From: Sipunculus nudus
Taxonomy: Eukaryota; Annelida; Sipuncula; Golfingiida; Sipunculidae
Reading direction: 5' to 3'
Assembly: GCA_026874595.1 (NCBI GenBank)
Contig: CM049320.1
Location: 24,585,714-24,649,713, forward strand
Length of the DNA: 64,000 nucleotides
Both the position numbers and the translations under genes were made by a program. The notes beneath the pieces are model-generated. The model had not been told where the DNA came from. It ran no database searches and saw only the letters and a list, made by a program, of their open reading frames with translations. Positions 27,659-34,727 of the stretch are shown here, one piece after another. Each line of letters opens with the position of its first letter. The stretch's first letter is position 1.

Positions 27659-27692
<34 letters not shown>

Positions 27693-28656
27693 CTAGTGTC
27701 TATTTAATTCATATACATGTATTAGGATGGGAGGGGGGTCCGAGATCTCACGGTACAGATTTAAAATCTGCGTTATAGCCTTATATACATATATACATAT
27801 ACTAGTATGTGTGAGTGTGTTTTCCATATTTGTGAATTCTAATAAGGCAATTATGGTTTTAATCATAGTGACCTTGGATGATATTGATGAAGTCACAAGT
27901 ATGGCCCGTGACGCACTTTCGTATGGTCTGGACAGCGTGAGAGACCTGGTGGTAACAGAGACTGAAATGGACGAGGCACAGGTGCTCCACCTACTAGAAA
28001 CAATTGAAACTACTTCAGCAGACGAATGTCTGAAAGGAACCGCCAATAGAGTTCAAAAGGTAGCTGTCTTATAAAAATTATGAACATTTTATCTATTGTG
28101 AATTCATTTTCATCGATAGTATATACTGTCAGATCATGTGACAACGGTCACGTGACACGCAGATGACCGATAAGATACCGGCCTTTCCCATCACGTGACA
28201 TCGTGCATATCCCTCATCCTCATTTTATGCCTGTGGAATTACTTTTTTTCGTGCTTTTCTCGACATTTAGTAAAAGTAAGTGAAAGAGTAACTGTCGTGT
28301 TTTAGATTCAAGTATGAATACGATTGGCCAACCAAAAGTTTTCTATGTGCAATCTTCAAGCAATATTGTGGTTTTTTTAAATGTCCTTATCTTGGTGCAG
28401 AGATAGTCGATCCATTTCTTCAGGACAGTTCCAGAATTGTCCATGACAGCATGCATACTGCTGGTTCTGAACAAGAAAAATGTACATTGAATTGTTATTT
28501 TTGCCTTTTCAGGTTCTCAACCATCCCGCAGTCGATGGTGACATTGAAGACCTTCATGTGACCTTGACCTGGCTCCATGATATGTCAAGGTCATGCCTTG
28601 CCCACCATCCTTGCACACACAGATACATGTGGCGTCGACGTCATAGGGCTGTGTAG
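6434..28656 (+). CDS. Large secreted protein with coiled coil, heptad and furin-site modules (spliced gene, copy 1)
   Basis: Eleven coding exons (6434-6509, 7774-7854, 13050-16346, 17037-17201, 19087-19145, 19611-19828, 20764-20994, 24661-24824, 27317-27457, 27869-28059, 28513-28656) join in frame to 4767 nt, giving 1588 residues plus stop. Every junction has GT..AG and a matching phase. Order: signal peptide 1-26; linker 27-52; a beta-rich region to about 1030 with sequons at N174, N391, N628 and N983; charged coiled coil 1031-1143; Cys pair near 1145-1150; basic segment 1161-1182 resembling a gamma-carboxylase docking site; C1211/C1221; nine heptads about 1236-1298; beta-rich domain to 1376; RRKR at 1396-1399; 189-residue tail with four Cys. 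No catalytic motif and no transmembrane segment beyond the signal peptide is visible. I cannot name the family; an extracellular structural or matrix role is inference only. Confidence 0.8.
6775..6855. repeat. Compound (TA)n(GA)n microsatellite
   Basis: About 20 TA repeats switch directly into about 20 GA repeats. It lies in intron 2. Confidence 0.9.
7527..7545. repeat. Poly(C) tract in intron 2
   Basis: Nineteen consecutive C, about 230 bases upstream of exon 3. Confidence 0.9.
7774..7854 (+). CDS. Exon 3: post-signal linker
   Basis: The acceptor (TTTCATGTCAAAG|CC) and donor (GAAG|GTAGGT) give an 81-nt phase 1-1 exon encoding residues 26-52, a Pro/Thr/Ser/Glu-rich linker (starts ATALPFEING, ends SAQE) with one possible sequon (NGT). 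A second acceptor 20 bases downstream also gives an open frame but throws exon 4 out of frame, which decides the boundary. Being the mature N-terminus, this stretch is probably exposed and flexible. Confidence 0.65.
10869..10926. repeat. Compound (CT)n(CA)n microsatellite
   Basis: About 15 CT units are followed without a gap by about 14 CA units. Confidence 0.9.
11880..11893. repeat. Poly(C) tract in intron 3
   Basis: A run of about 14 C within intron 3. Confidence 0.85.
12953..13020. repeat. (TA)n microsatellite next to the exon 4 acceptor
   Basis: About 33 TA units end only 29 bases before the acceptor of the 3.3 kb exon. The tract occupies the place where the branch point would normally be sought. 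Confidence 0.9.
13050..16346 (+). CDS. Exon 4: giant exon, beta-rich region plus coiled coil
   Basis: A single 3297-nt exon (acceptor TTCTTTGCAG|CC, donor GAAGAC|GTGAGT, phases 1-1) encodes residues 53-1151. Residues 53 to about 1030 alternate hydrophobic and polar positions with many G, T, S, N and D, and show loose repetition of a block with patterns like F-x-x-L-x-x-x-G and L-x-V-x-V, suggesting several related beta modules. Cys lie near the start (GCDVKV, YHGCQF, IGCLS, DRCQHT) and sparsely later. Residues 1031-1143 are an uninterrupted K/R/D/E-rich helix (pattern LERKKRDFDRKKRDFENK), then HGCPSAC and RRR. Sequons: N174, N391, N628, N983. An exon this size among exons of 59-231 nt is unusual and may come from intron loss or retroposition. 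Confidence 0.85.
16347..17036. other. Intron 4
   Basis: Phase 1 intron of 690 bases with no internal feature of note. Its copy in the duplication (31259-31929) is about 20 bases shorter but otherwise closely similar. Confidence 0.7.
17037..17201 (+). CDS. Exon 5: basic segment resembling a gamma-carboxylase recognition site
   Basis: Phase 1-1 exon of 165 nt (acceptor TTTTCCACAG|GG, donor AGCAC|GTGAGT), residues 1152-1206. It starts with more Arg, then has FLDAKRARQFI (1162-1172), a basic LRRSRR run (1177-1182), WGWNP, and a Glu-containing helix (FEKAREVAERAAEV). The F, A and I at relative positions 0, +6 and +10 and the following basic run match the -16/-10/-6 pattern of vitamin K-dependent propeptides; FEKAREV also recalls the helix of Gla domains. 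It lacks the paired Glu and Cys loop of a true Gla domain and lies far from the N-terminus. The protein sequence is identical in the duplicate. Confidence 0.7.
17330..17344. repeat. Poly(C) tract in intron 5
   Basis: Fifteen C followed by an A run; also present in the duplicate (32222-32237) at a slightly different length. Confidence 0.85.
17400..17650. repeat. Dispersed repeat, about 250 bp
   Basis: Related to 50640-50880, with shared blocks in order: GATTACACA, CCAGGACC, GCAGGTG, AGTCACCGGGC versus AGACACCGGGC, the closing GTTACCTCCA, and a terminal AAAATAAA-type run. The duplicated locus has its own copy at 32300-32550. It behaves like an old SINE or MITE inserted before the tandem duplication. 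Confidence 0.5.
19087..19145 (+). CDS. Exon 6: micro-exon with a Cys pair
   Basis: A 59-nt exon (acceptor AACTGACAG|GA, donor GAA|GTAAGA) that changes phase from 1 to 0. It completes R1207 and encodes residues up to E1226 including C1211 and C1221 nine residues apart, flanked by W and basic residues, just before the heptad region. A local disulfide or a staple to the GCPSAC pair at 1145-1150 is possible. Identical in the duplicate. Confidence 0.75.
19611..19828 (+). CDS. Exon 7: nine-heptad amphipathic helix
   Basis: Acceptor ATACTTAAG|GG and donor GCAGA|GTAAGA, 218 nt, phase 0 to 2. After WVVDKA the translation runs as consecutive seven-residue repeats, K-x-A-L-x-x-A being the consensus (for example KLALEVA, KKALDVA, KIAMDIA, KGALSVA). 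The polar face carries K and D/E, the other face A, V, L and I. This predicts a long two-faced helix that could form a helical hairpin or bind a membrane surface. One silent difference separates it from the duplicate. If the donor were not used, an in-frame TAA follows at once. Confidence 0.8.
20085..20195. repeat. Dispersed SINE-like repeat in intron 8 region
   Basis: Related to 90-225 (shared GCTCTGTGC, AAAGCAGC, AACGACTC/GACGACTG, AGTGTA, GAGCGTA). It was present before the tandem duplication, since 34975-35085 carries it too. Confidence 0.45.
20579..20609. repeat. Poly(T) tract
   Basis: About 30 T, shortened to about 22 T in the duplicate (35471-35492). Confidence 0.9.
20764..20994 (+). 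CDS. Exon 8: helix end and small beta-rich domain
   Basis: Acceptor TTTCAAAATAG|GA and donor CTGAG|GTAAAC, 231 nt, phase 2-2, residues 1299-1376. The first part continues the helix (TLDIAMVALEGVRALHRF), then a Gly-rich turn (SFGLGGLIDI) leads into alternating strands (EISFRTKLSVANGGEFEG ... IQFAFYLKLR). The acceptor is weak in pyrimidines, but phase and conservation in the duplicate (three differences, all silent) support it. Confidence 0.75.
21897..21962. repeat. 13-bp inverted repeat inside the transposon
   Basis: GACCTTGTTATGG at 21897-21909 is exactly complementary to CCATAACAAGGTC at 21950-21962 with a 40-base loop. It could be the ends of a nested short element or a stable stem. Confidence 0.6.
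22461..22691 (-). pseudogene. Transposase N-terminus remnant (psq-type HTH)
   Basis: The minus-strand frame starts MVMGRIHYMRLAVKAVV and continues into a helix-turn-helix with the pattern A-x-x-F-G-V-P-R, characteristic of psq/CENP-B-type DNA-binding domains of Tigger-like transposases. After about 35 residues the similarity fades and a stop follows. No DDE domain is visible in the rest of the element. Confidence 0.55.
22755..23210. repeat. CT, TA and TTTA microsatellite cluster
   Basis: A CT block (22755-22784), a TA block (22803-22856) and a long TA/TTTA mixture (22996-23210) lie inside the DNA transposon. Confidence 0.85.
24180..24590. repeat. Dispersed repeat with (ACAAACAAAC)-type end
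   Basis: The segment contains GACCATGACCTGG, then TTTCTGAAAATTTCATCAAA, GTAATGTTGCTAACAGACA, AAC-rich repeats and the closing palindromic ACCTCCATGGCGGAGGT. The same module is at 36510-36895 in the duplicate. This arrangement is typical of the 3' ends of LINE/SINE families in marine invertebrates, from general memory. The final palindrome could form a tight hairpin. Confidence 0.5.
24661..24824 (+). CDS. Exon 9: furin-type cleavage site
   Basis: Strong acceptor (CTTCTTTCCACAG|G) and donor ACAG|GTAACA, 164 nt, phase 2 to 1, residues 1376-1430. Contains RRKR (1396-1399) followed by SIEEHV, a classical proprotein-convertase site, and one sequon (NVT, N1417). Cleavage would release a 189-residue C-terminal piece. 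The three differences from the duplicate are all silent. Confidence 0.8.
25310..25640. repeat. Dispersed repeat in intron 9
   Basis: Related to the sequence that ends the duplication and its continuation (30620-30704 joined with 43138-43250). Shared blocks include CCAATATGCTGAG, TGGCAGG/TGGTAGG, AGCGTACTTGTA, ATGAGGCG, AAATTACGAA and TTGCATCCTCA. The duplicate has it at 37620-37950. Parts of the family also resemble the interior of the Tigger-like element (compare 22200-22400 with 43255-43410). Confidence 0.5.
26099..26983. mobile_element. hAT-like non-autonomous DNA element (copy 1 locus)
   Basis: The left end reads CAGGGGCGTGCGATATTTTC and the right end, inverted, begins TAGGGCTGCAGGGATAT, both followed by CGATAT/ATATCG-rich subterminal sequence, a style common in hAT elements. 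Flanking octamers GCAATACA (26091-26098) and GTAATACG (26984-26991) agree at six of eight positions, consistent with an 8-bp target duplication. The interior has no recognisable transposase. The same element sits in the duplicate, so it predates the duplication. Confidence 0.5.
27000..27150. repeat. ATA/ATT trinucleotide-rich block
   Basis: Imperfect AAT and ATT repeats at the end of intron 9, present also at 39305-39460. Confidence 0.8.
27317..27457 (+). CDS. Exon 10: start of the C-terminal Cys-containing domain
   Basis: Acceptor CTTTCCTTCAG|AT, donor AATG|GTACGT, 141 nt, phase 1-1, residues 1431-1477. Encodes DPFSNCSVFDDVFDITTLVV and alternating strands (LTITVKKLTVLQ) with the sequon NCS and one Cys. 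One silent difference from the duplicate. A poly-G tract (27497-27515) follows the donor by 40 bases. Confidence 0.75.
27497..27515. repeat. Poly(G) tract just inside intron 10
   Basis: Nineteen G, 40 bases after the exon 10 donor, also present in the duplicate (39808-39825). A G-run near a donor can act as a splicing enhancer or quadruplex. Confidence 0.9.
27659..27692. repeat. (CA)n(TA)n microsatellite in intron 10
   Basis: A CA tract followed by a short TA run. In the duplicate the same place holds an expanded pure TA tract (39970-40033). Confidence 0.9.
27869..28059 (+). CDS. Exon 11: acidic helical segment
   Basis: Acceptor TTTTAATCATAG|TG, donor AAAAG|GTAGCT, 191 nt, phase 1 to 0, residues 1478-1541. 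Acidic and helical (TLDDIDEVTSMARDAL, ETEMDEAQVLHLLETIETT) with one Cys (ADECLKG). Three of six differences from the duplicate alter the residue (D to N, A to S, N to H). Confidence 0.75.
28133..28198. promoter_or_regulatory. Cluster of three CACGTG/CATGTG E-boxes in intron 11
   Basis: ATCATGTGAC (28133-28142), the perfect palindrome GTCACGTGAC (28147-28156) and TCACGTGA (28191-28198) lie within 66 bases. GTCACGTGAC is the CLEAR/USF/MITF-type site. The cluster is unchanged in the duplicate. Function is inference from motif alone. Confidence 0.35.
28513..28656 (+). CDS. Exon 12: C-terminus and stop
   Basis: Acceptor TTGCCTTTTCAG|GT. Reads VLNHPAVDGDIEDLHVTLTW and then a segment with two Cys (SRSCLAHHPC), ending in a basic tail WRRRHRAV and TAG at 28654-28656. 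Phase 0 at the acceptor matches exon 11. Identical in the duplicate. The exon also contains two opposed TCAAGGTCA motifs. Confidence 0.8.
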   Translation, partial: VLNHPAVDGDIEDLHVTLTWLHDMSRSCLAHHPCTHRYMWRRRHRAV

Positions 28657-28852
28657 AGGATGGAACAAGTGTCGCGTTTTTTCGTTGAAATTAACTTTCT
28701 CTGATTTTCAGCATTGTAATGATTGGTTTCCAAATGAGTTTCATTATTAATATTTGATTCATGAAACACCTTAAATTAAATATGATTTTTCTGCATGAGT
28801 AGCTGTAGGAGAGCCTTGGTGAGATGTATCTGAAAACAACACTAAATTTGCA

Positions 28853-28858
28853 AATAAA
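28853..28858 (+). terminator. Polyadenylation signal AATAAA
   Basis: Canonical AATAAA about 200 bases after the stop codon, followed by GT-rich sequence. It is conserved in the duplicate (41193-41198). A second AATAAA lies near 28935. Confidence 0.65.
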
Positions 28859-28879
28859 ATACTATGTTACGGACTCAAA

Positions 28880-30462
28880 TAATATGATGAAAGAAAATCA
28901 AGATTATATGACGAACCATTGCCTTAATGCTCTAATAAAGAAGAAAAGTATATATAATTATTAAGATCATGGATCATTTTGTGGTAATAAATGTAATATA
29001 AATATTTTCTATTGTCTATATTCCCTTGGTATTCGATAAATAATTGGAAATAATTTGGTTAAGACATTTTAGCTTCGAATGTCCAACTTTCATACTTGTT
29101 CATACATATAACTAACCACTTGCTTTATCCAAATTTAATAGTTCTTGCCAGATTCATATTAATTACACTCAAAACAAGAGAGAGGTAAAGCAGTTTTTTT
29201 CCTTATCTGATAACATCAATACAGTCAGGGGGAGGGGGCATAGCTCCCGCAAATATCCACAAAATAACGTAAGAGTTCAGATACAGTTTACATGAATCTT
29301 GAAATCTCTGTCTATTTACCTTTGATAACTGTGTAACAGTGGAACCACTCTCGTTAAGCTTGAGATTGTAAGTGTAACCACATAAACCGTGAAACTGAAA
29401 GACTCAAAGCTATTGTTTAAGATCCACAATAAAATCTTAAGTGATCATTACAACAGTTTACAATTATAATAAGCTTTATGAATGGTTAATCTACTAACAT
29501 CTGTATTTTATAAATAAACCTATATGAAGGTTAATGCACAGTGCCGCCCTCGGTATATCATGTTTTTTTATCGTATGACAGTCGACCGTACAGTAGCGCC
29601 ATCTGTGGAGCGAGTCTTAAACTATTAGGTGGTGCGCTTATAATATGTACAAAGGCATAAAAACTGGCATTTACCCTTTTAAAGAAATAACCGTGAATTA
29701 TAGATAAATCATAATAACAACTGAAAAGATATCATTGTCGCTTCCTTCACTTCTGTTATAAGTTGGGGGGGGGGGCGTATTTGCAATTGTCAAAGGAAAA
29801 CTGAGGAGTTAACAGCATAAATTAACCTATCTGATTTACCCCACGAAGTAAGAAAAACACTTACCTCGTTGGGTATTTCGTACTGGAGGTATATACGTCG
29901 GAACTTATCAACACTCAGTGCAGGCTGTCAGAACGAGCGGGTTGAGATTACGTGACCTCTCCAGTACGACTGACACTCTCGCTGAGAAAAACCCACTATC
30001 TTCTGCAGCAGGTACAGGGGGTATATACCCCCCCCCCCCCCCCCACACACACTTTAGCAAGGGGGGGGGGGGGGGGTAGTAAATGTAATCATCCCCTGCT
30101 CTTTCGAAAATAATATATATAGAATCTGAAATTTATAATTAATTAGACATTGAAGATTATTTTATACATCTTTTAGACAACCTATAGGTTTGAAACATGA
30201 TCTTATTTTTTTATTTCGCACATGTGACATATCTATTTTGAATAATAAAATATATGCTTGAAAAAAAAGTTCAATGTTTTGATTTGATCTCTCCTGTATC
30301 AGTGTCATTAAAACAGTTGTTTAACTGAAGAATAAATACCTGTTGAGACAATATAGAAAAATTTAATACTGATATACCGGTATAGATACCAAACATAACA
30401 GTTTCACTTGACAGTCTAGCTAACTCCTGTTAAGGAAGGTTTATATAACAGCCTTGTGAGAG
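28880..30462. other. Downstream flank of copy 1
   Basis: No gene seen. It contains a poly-G tract (29764-29774), the poly(C)/poly(G) pair at 30028-30076 and AT-rich sequence. The whole stretch is repeated at 41220-42895; the duplicate has about 100 extra bases around 41830-41930. Confidence 0.6.
30028..30076. repeat. Poly(C)17-loop-poly(G)16 inverted pair
   Basis: Seventeen C (30028-30044), a 16-base loop containing ACACACAC and 16 G (30061-30076). The arms are perfectly complementary. The copy in the duplicate (42460-42509) has shorter arms and a longer CA loop. Confidence 0.9.
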
Positions 30463-30704
30463 ATGTATGAGATAATCTATCTACAGTATGTTAGTAAACA
30501 CGGTCTCTGTGTCCATGTTGACAAAAGAAGAATCAAAAGGGACCGAAGGTGGTTGATTGTACGTGCATGGGGAGGCACAAATGTCACTACTCTGGTGAGG
30601 GCATATGCATCACATCAAACATCCAAAGGGATTTACCAATATGCTGAGTTAAACAGAATTTTTCTCGCACATGGCAGGTTTTGGTTTAAGCATACTTAAA
30701 AGCT
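30463..30704. repeat. Right end of the duplicated unit (copy 1)
   Basis: Near-identical to 42896-43137. A 78-residue frame (starting MYEIIYLQYVSKHG) is open in both copies but shows no domain I recognise. The second half belongs to the dispersed repeat family also seen at 25310-25640. The identity stops abruptly at AAAAGCTA. Confidence 0.7.
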
Positions 30705-30712
30705 ACCGTTGA

Positions 30713-31258
30713 AAGGTACTGTGCGCGTTCTTGGCATATCCGCCTTGCTGAATGTTAGCATAAGCAACGAAGGTCTGTATTTCAAAGTCCAGGGATCAGC
30801 TTTTGACTTATTTGAGGTAGTTGTAGAGGTTCACGCCGACACAACCTTGACAGGGTCAGGTTTCGAGGTGTCTGGGTATTTCAGAAATGATTTAATTGAA
30901 AGGCTTCGTGAGGGAGCTCTAGCTGGACTCCAGAAACTCCGTGAAACAGCAGATGCGGCTATAGATGGGGCAAAAGCTGGGATAGAATCAGCTCAAAGGA
31001 AACTCAGTGATGCGCGAGGAGAAGTCACAAAACTGCAAAACAAACTCAACGATGCCAAGAGGCATTTCGATAATGTCAACGGAGATCTCGAACGGAAAAA
31101 GAGGGACTTTGACAGGAAAAAACGGGATTTCGAAAATAATCAGAGACAGCTTACCGATAAACAGAAAGCGCTTGCTAAAGAGAAGAGGAAAGTGGACGAC
31201 GCCGTGAGGGCTTTGGAAAACAAGAAACGCCATGGGTGTCCATCCGCGTGCAGAAGAC
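30713..31258 (+). pseudogene. Exon 4' (truncated copy of the giant exon)
   Basis: Encodes the last part of the beta-rich region and the whole coiled coil. Compared with copy 1 there are six residue changes (A to V, I to T, E to G, K to N, D to A, R to K) and four silent ones, mostly in the coiled coil. Its donor GAAGAC|GTGAGT is intact. It has no acceptor at its left edge. Confidence 0.75.
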
Positions 31259-31929
31259 GTGAGTATATCATCATACTAGTATTTTAATACTCGTGTTAAT
31301 GTTGTCGATAATAACATGGTAAAATAATATGGTAATCTGCTGTTTGTCCATCAGATTGCTTATCGAGTTTTATAATCCGAAATAATTCGTTTACTCGAAA
31401 TCGTGTTCCCCGTTCACTGCAATGCACAAAACTCCCGCGATCTTAACAATACATTTAGTTTTAATGAGGATAATATAGAAATAGGAGTTTGAACAATTAA
31501 TGACATGGTACGGACCATCTTCCATATCTTGAGTAGACACACATGGTAGAGTTCTGTACGGGCAGGAGAAAGGTTGTAATATGTGATGGTGAGTTTGATG
31601 TAGATCATTTTTTGGTGTTTTCTCTGAAGAGTCGGTTCCATGTTCATTACCTAACACTGACCTTTCTTTTTAACACCAAACCAGGGAGTTCCCTTTAACT
31701 GAAACTACCCATACTTAAGTTTGATCTTATTATTATTAAAAACAAATAGTATTTTGGAAATTGAAAAAAAAATCCTAAATAAATAACTGCTACTGAAATC
31801 ATTATATCTGAGTATTGATTGGTTGGAATAACATTAAAGAAATTCCACGCAGTTGTATGTTTTCAGGGAGAAGAGTTGAAGGTACCGTGCAAAGAAAACT
31901 TATGTAAATAAATATAAAATTTTCCACAG

Positions 31930-32094
31930 GGCGGGCAATTGGAGGCCCCGAGCATATCTTTTTGGATGCAAAGCGTGCCCGTCAGTTCATAAAACCCACG
32001 AGCCTGCGCCGGTCTAGAAGGTGGGGATGGAATCCATTCGAGAAAGCGAGGGAAGTCGCCGAGAGAGCAGCCGAGGTAGTCAAAGAAAGAGCAC
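31930..32094 (+). CDS. Exon 5' (basic, carboxylase-site-like; identical to exon 5)
   Basis: 165 nt, no difference from exon 5. Acceptor and donor intact; phase 1-1 fits a direct splice from the copy 1 giant exon. Confidence 0.6.
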
Positions 32095-33984
32095 GTGAGT
32101 AATTCAGCTTCTTCCGAAACCAAGGCTCAAAGGCACAGAGCCTTATCAATATTTAAATGGGCCAGCAGCCTTGAATATACTCCCCTGGGATTAAAATAGT
32201 GATATTTTATTTATATTATCTGCCCCCCCCCCCCCCCAAAAAAAAAATATATTAAAATAAAAGTGACTTAGGGGTTATGATAGCGGCTGACATGCATGGC
32301 CTATGACCGTGTTTCACGAGTGTGTCTTCCAAGGGATCCTCGTTGGTATGACCTAGCAACAGAGGCGATTACACACCCAGGACCCGCAGGTGCAGTAGTC
32401 ACCGGGCCTGGCTGATACCAGTATATAAAATTGAGATGATACTGCGCTCTCACGTAGTACGAAACCGGATTTGATTTCCGCAAATGTACATAGAGTTAAG
32501 CTGGCAATAAAAATGGAGGCGGTTACCTCCATCAAAAGAAAATAAAAAAACATGGACCATGACCTATGACATTATTGATAATATTCACTATTTATTCATA
32601 TATTCAAAGACTATTTTTTTTTAACTATGTAGGATGAAAAAAAAATTATTTGATTATTTAAAGGTCTAAGGCAGAATAACTGATTGTAAAGTGAACATGA
32701 ACAAATACTGTTTCATAACTTCCAATTGTTTGTCTCAACCAATAAACATGCCAGAAAAATGTGTCAACAACTGGTCACACAAAATGGGTAGCACTGTTCA
32801 AGATGCATGTATAGCAAATGAAATCATTGCAAAATTGGCAATTGTAACTTTTGTAATATACAAAAATACTGATTGAAGTGGGATGTGACTTATAAATGTT
32901 ATTCATATTTTTAAGGAATCCTTAGGCCAATTCTTCTTAAAACATTGCTCGATTACAGGAACATATGTATAAGTGTTGGACATAAATTCATTTTGATGGT
33001 CAAAATGATTGCCTTGCATAAATTTTGATAGGGTGATTTCCATCTCGTAATAGTATTGAAAATGGTATGGTAATTCGTGCTGGGCAAATTGTCCTTTATA
33101 TTGCAGTTTGAAAAAAGATACGAATAAATATGCAAAAAAAAATAACAAATGATAGTACGTGTCACCACTGCTGTTTATCTGAGTAAACTCTCCATCATCA
33201 ATGAGACAGAATTATGACTGGGTTCAGATGTAAGATACCCCATTCTTTTTTCCATCTTAATTAGACTAACCCACTAGGGATCCTGTAAGAAATGAACTGC
33301 CCCGATGGGTCAGCTAATCAGATTCCTCTCCGGCTCTACTAATGCCAGGGCTAAGGGTAGTGACTTCACTTGTTGACCTCAGGCAAAGGAGTCTCTGTTC
33401 TTTGGGACAAGCACGACCTTATGATACTTAACTACGTCATTTAGTTAGTAGAGCCCCGGCGTTGAAAAGGCGACGGTTGATGTTCAAATGAAGTGCAGTA
33501 GCCTGCCACCGCACCTTGTGCTAACCCACAGACTGGCAGTGCAGTATGTTTCGGCTTTGAAGTGACAATCTATACTAAATAAAGTCAAACTTTTCGGCCA
33601 ATTTGGTGATCTAAAACTAAATTCCGTGTTGATATGTTTCATTTGTGGTAGACATTTTAAATAAAACGTGCCCAACCGTTTATTGCATGTTATACATCAG
33701 TTATAAAATAACCCGAGGACCCGAAAAATAATGTTTCCATGTATCACTATTGGATTAGGTTGTAACCTTGTGTGTCTAGGAACACGGCTGATCCAAATAT
33801 AAATATGAATATGATGTCTCCATGTATGACAATCAATATGGCTGCTACCTTATGAGAAACAAATGTCTCTACTAAAATGTGTGACCATGAATATGGCAAA
33901 GTATTGATTGACTGTGAAAACACATGTGTTTGGATTATTTTTGTAATGATTTAACTGTTATCTTTAATATTTTTAAACTGACAG

Positions 33985-34043
33985 GAGAAGCATGGTGTAT
34001 TGGAAAATGGATTGCTCGCCAGGCATGTCTGGCAGTCATTGAA
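33985..34043 (+). CDS. Exon 6' (Cys-pair micro-exon, identical)
   Basis: 59 nt, identical to exon 6 with the same flanking AG and GT. Confidence 0.6.
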
Positions 34044-34509
34044 GTAAGATATTCTCTGGTTATTAGATATCATTTAAAGAACAACCAAAATACTATGATT
34101 TTACTTGCACCAGTACTAACGGTAGACATACATTCTGTTTTCAGTTGCATCTTATTATAAACCCCTTTGACATATCGTCTATAAAAAAATTAAAGCCTTA
34201 GTATATGGTAGCAAATATAAATCATGTAAACAGTACTGGGATCAAGCTAATGTAAAATATACTGAAGTAAAAAAATATGAAGAGAATCATTTTTGTATTA
34301 AGCACAAATCATAATGTAAACATTATGAATTTGATTGAATGTTTCAGACTCGTAATAAAATATTGCCTGTCAGTCTGCATATATACATAAAGACATATAG
34401 ATCATACATTTCTTTATTGTTATTTCGTAAAATTGCAAACTGATTAGATGTTCTATTATAAATCGAAGTCATATTTGACTTATTTTTAATTGAAATTTAT
34501 ATGCTTAAG

Positions 34510-34727
34510 GGACTCAAATGGGTGGTCGACAAGGCGAAAATAGTGTTTGATGCTGCTAAACTGGCGCTAGAGGTCGCTAAAAAGGCTTTGGATGTCGCTA
34601 AAATCGCCATGGATATCGCAAAAGGGGCGTTGTCTGTGGCTCAGGGGATAGTGAATCTAGCAAAAGGTGCACTCGACGCCGCAAATTTGCTCCTGGAAGG
34701 AGCGAAGTTTATACTTAAAAGTGCAGA
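34510..34727 (+). CDS. Exon 7' (nine heptads)
   Basis: 218 nt, one silent difference from exon 7. An upstream ATG (34501) makes an open frame MLKGLKWVV, but it lies on the intron side of the acceptor and is ACTTAAG-equivalent in copy 1 (ATA), so it is probably not a start. Confidence 0.6.

Larger units (their letters stand above)
15801..30704 (+). repeat. Tandem duplication, left copy (14.9 kb)
   Basis: From AAGGTACTGTG in exon 4 to AAAAGCTA after the gene, this unit is repeated in direct orientation at 30713-43137. Base differences are about one to two per hundred by eye, with microsatellite length changes and the 2.55 kb transposon unique to this copy. Confidence 0.9.

Noticed and set aside
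30463-30699. 78-residue open frame, repeated at 42896-43132
   Set aside because: Kept open in both copies only because the copies are recent; no domain, and half of it lies in a dispersed repeat.
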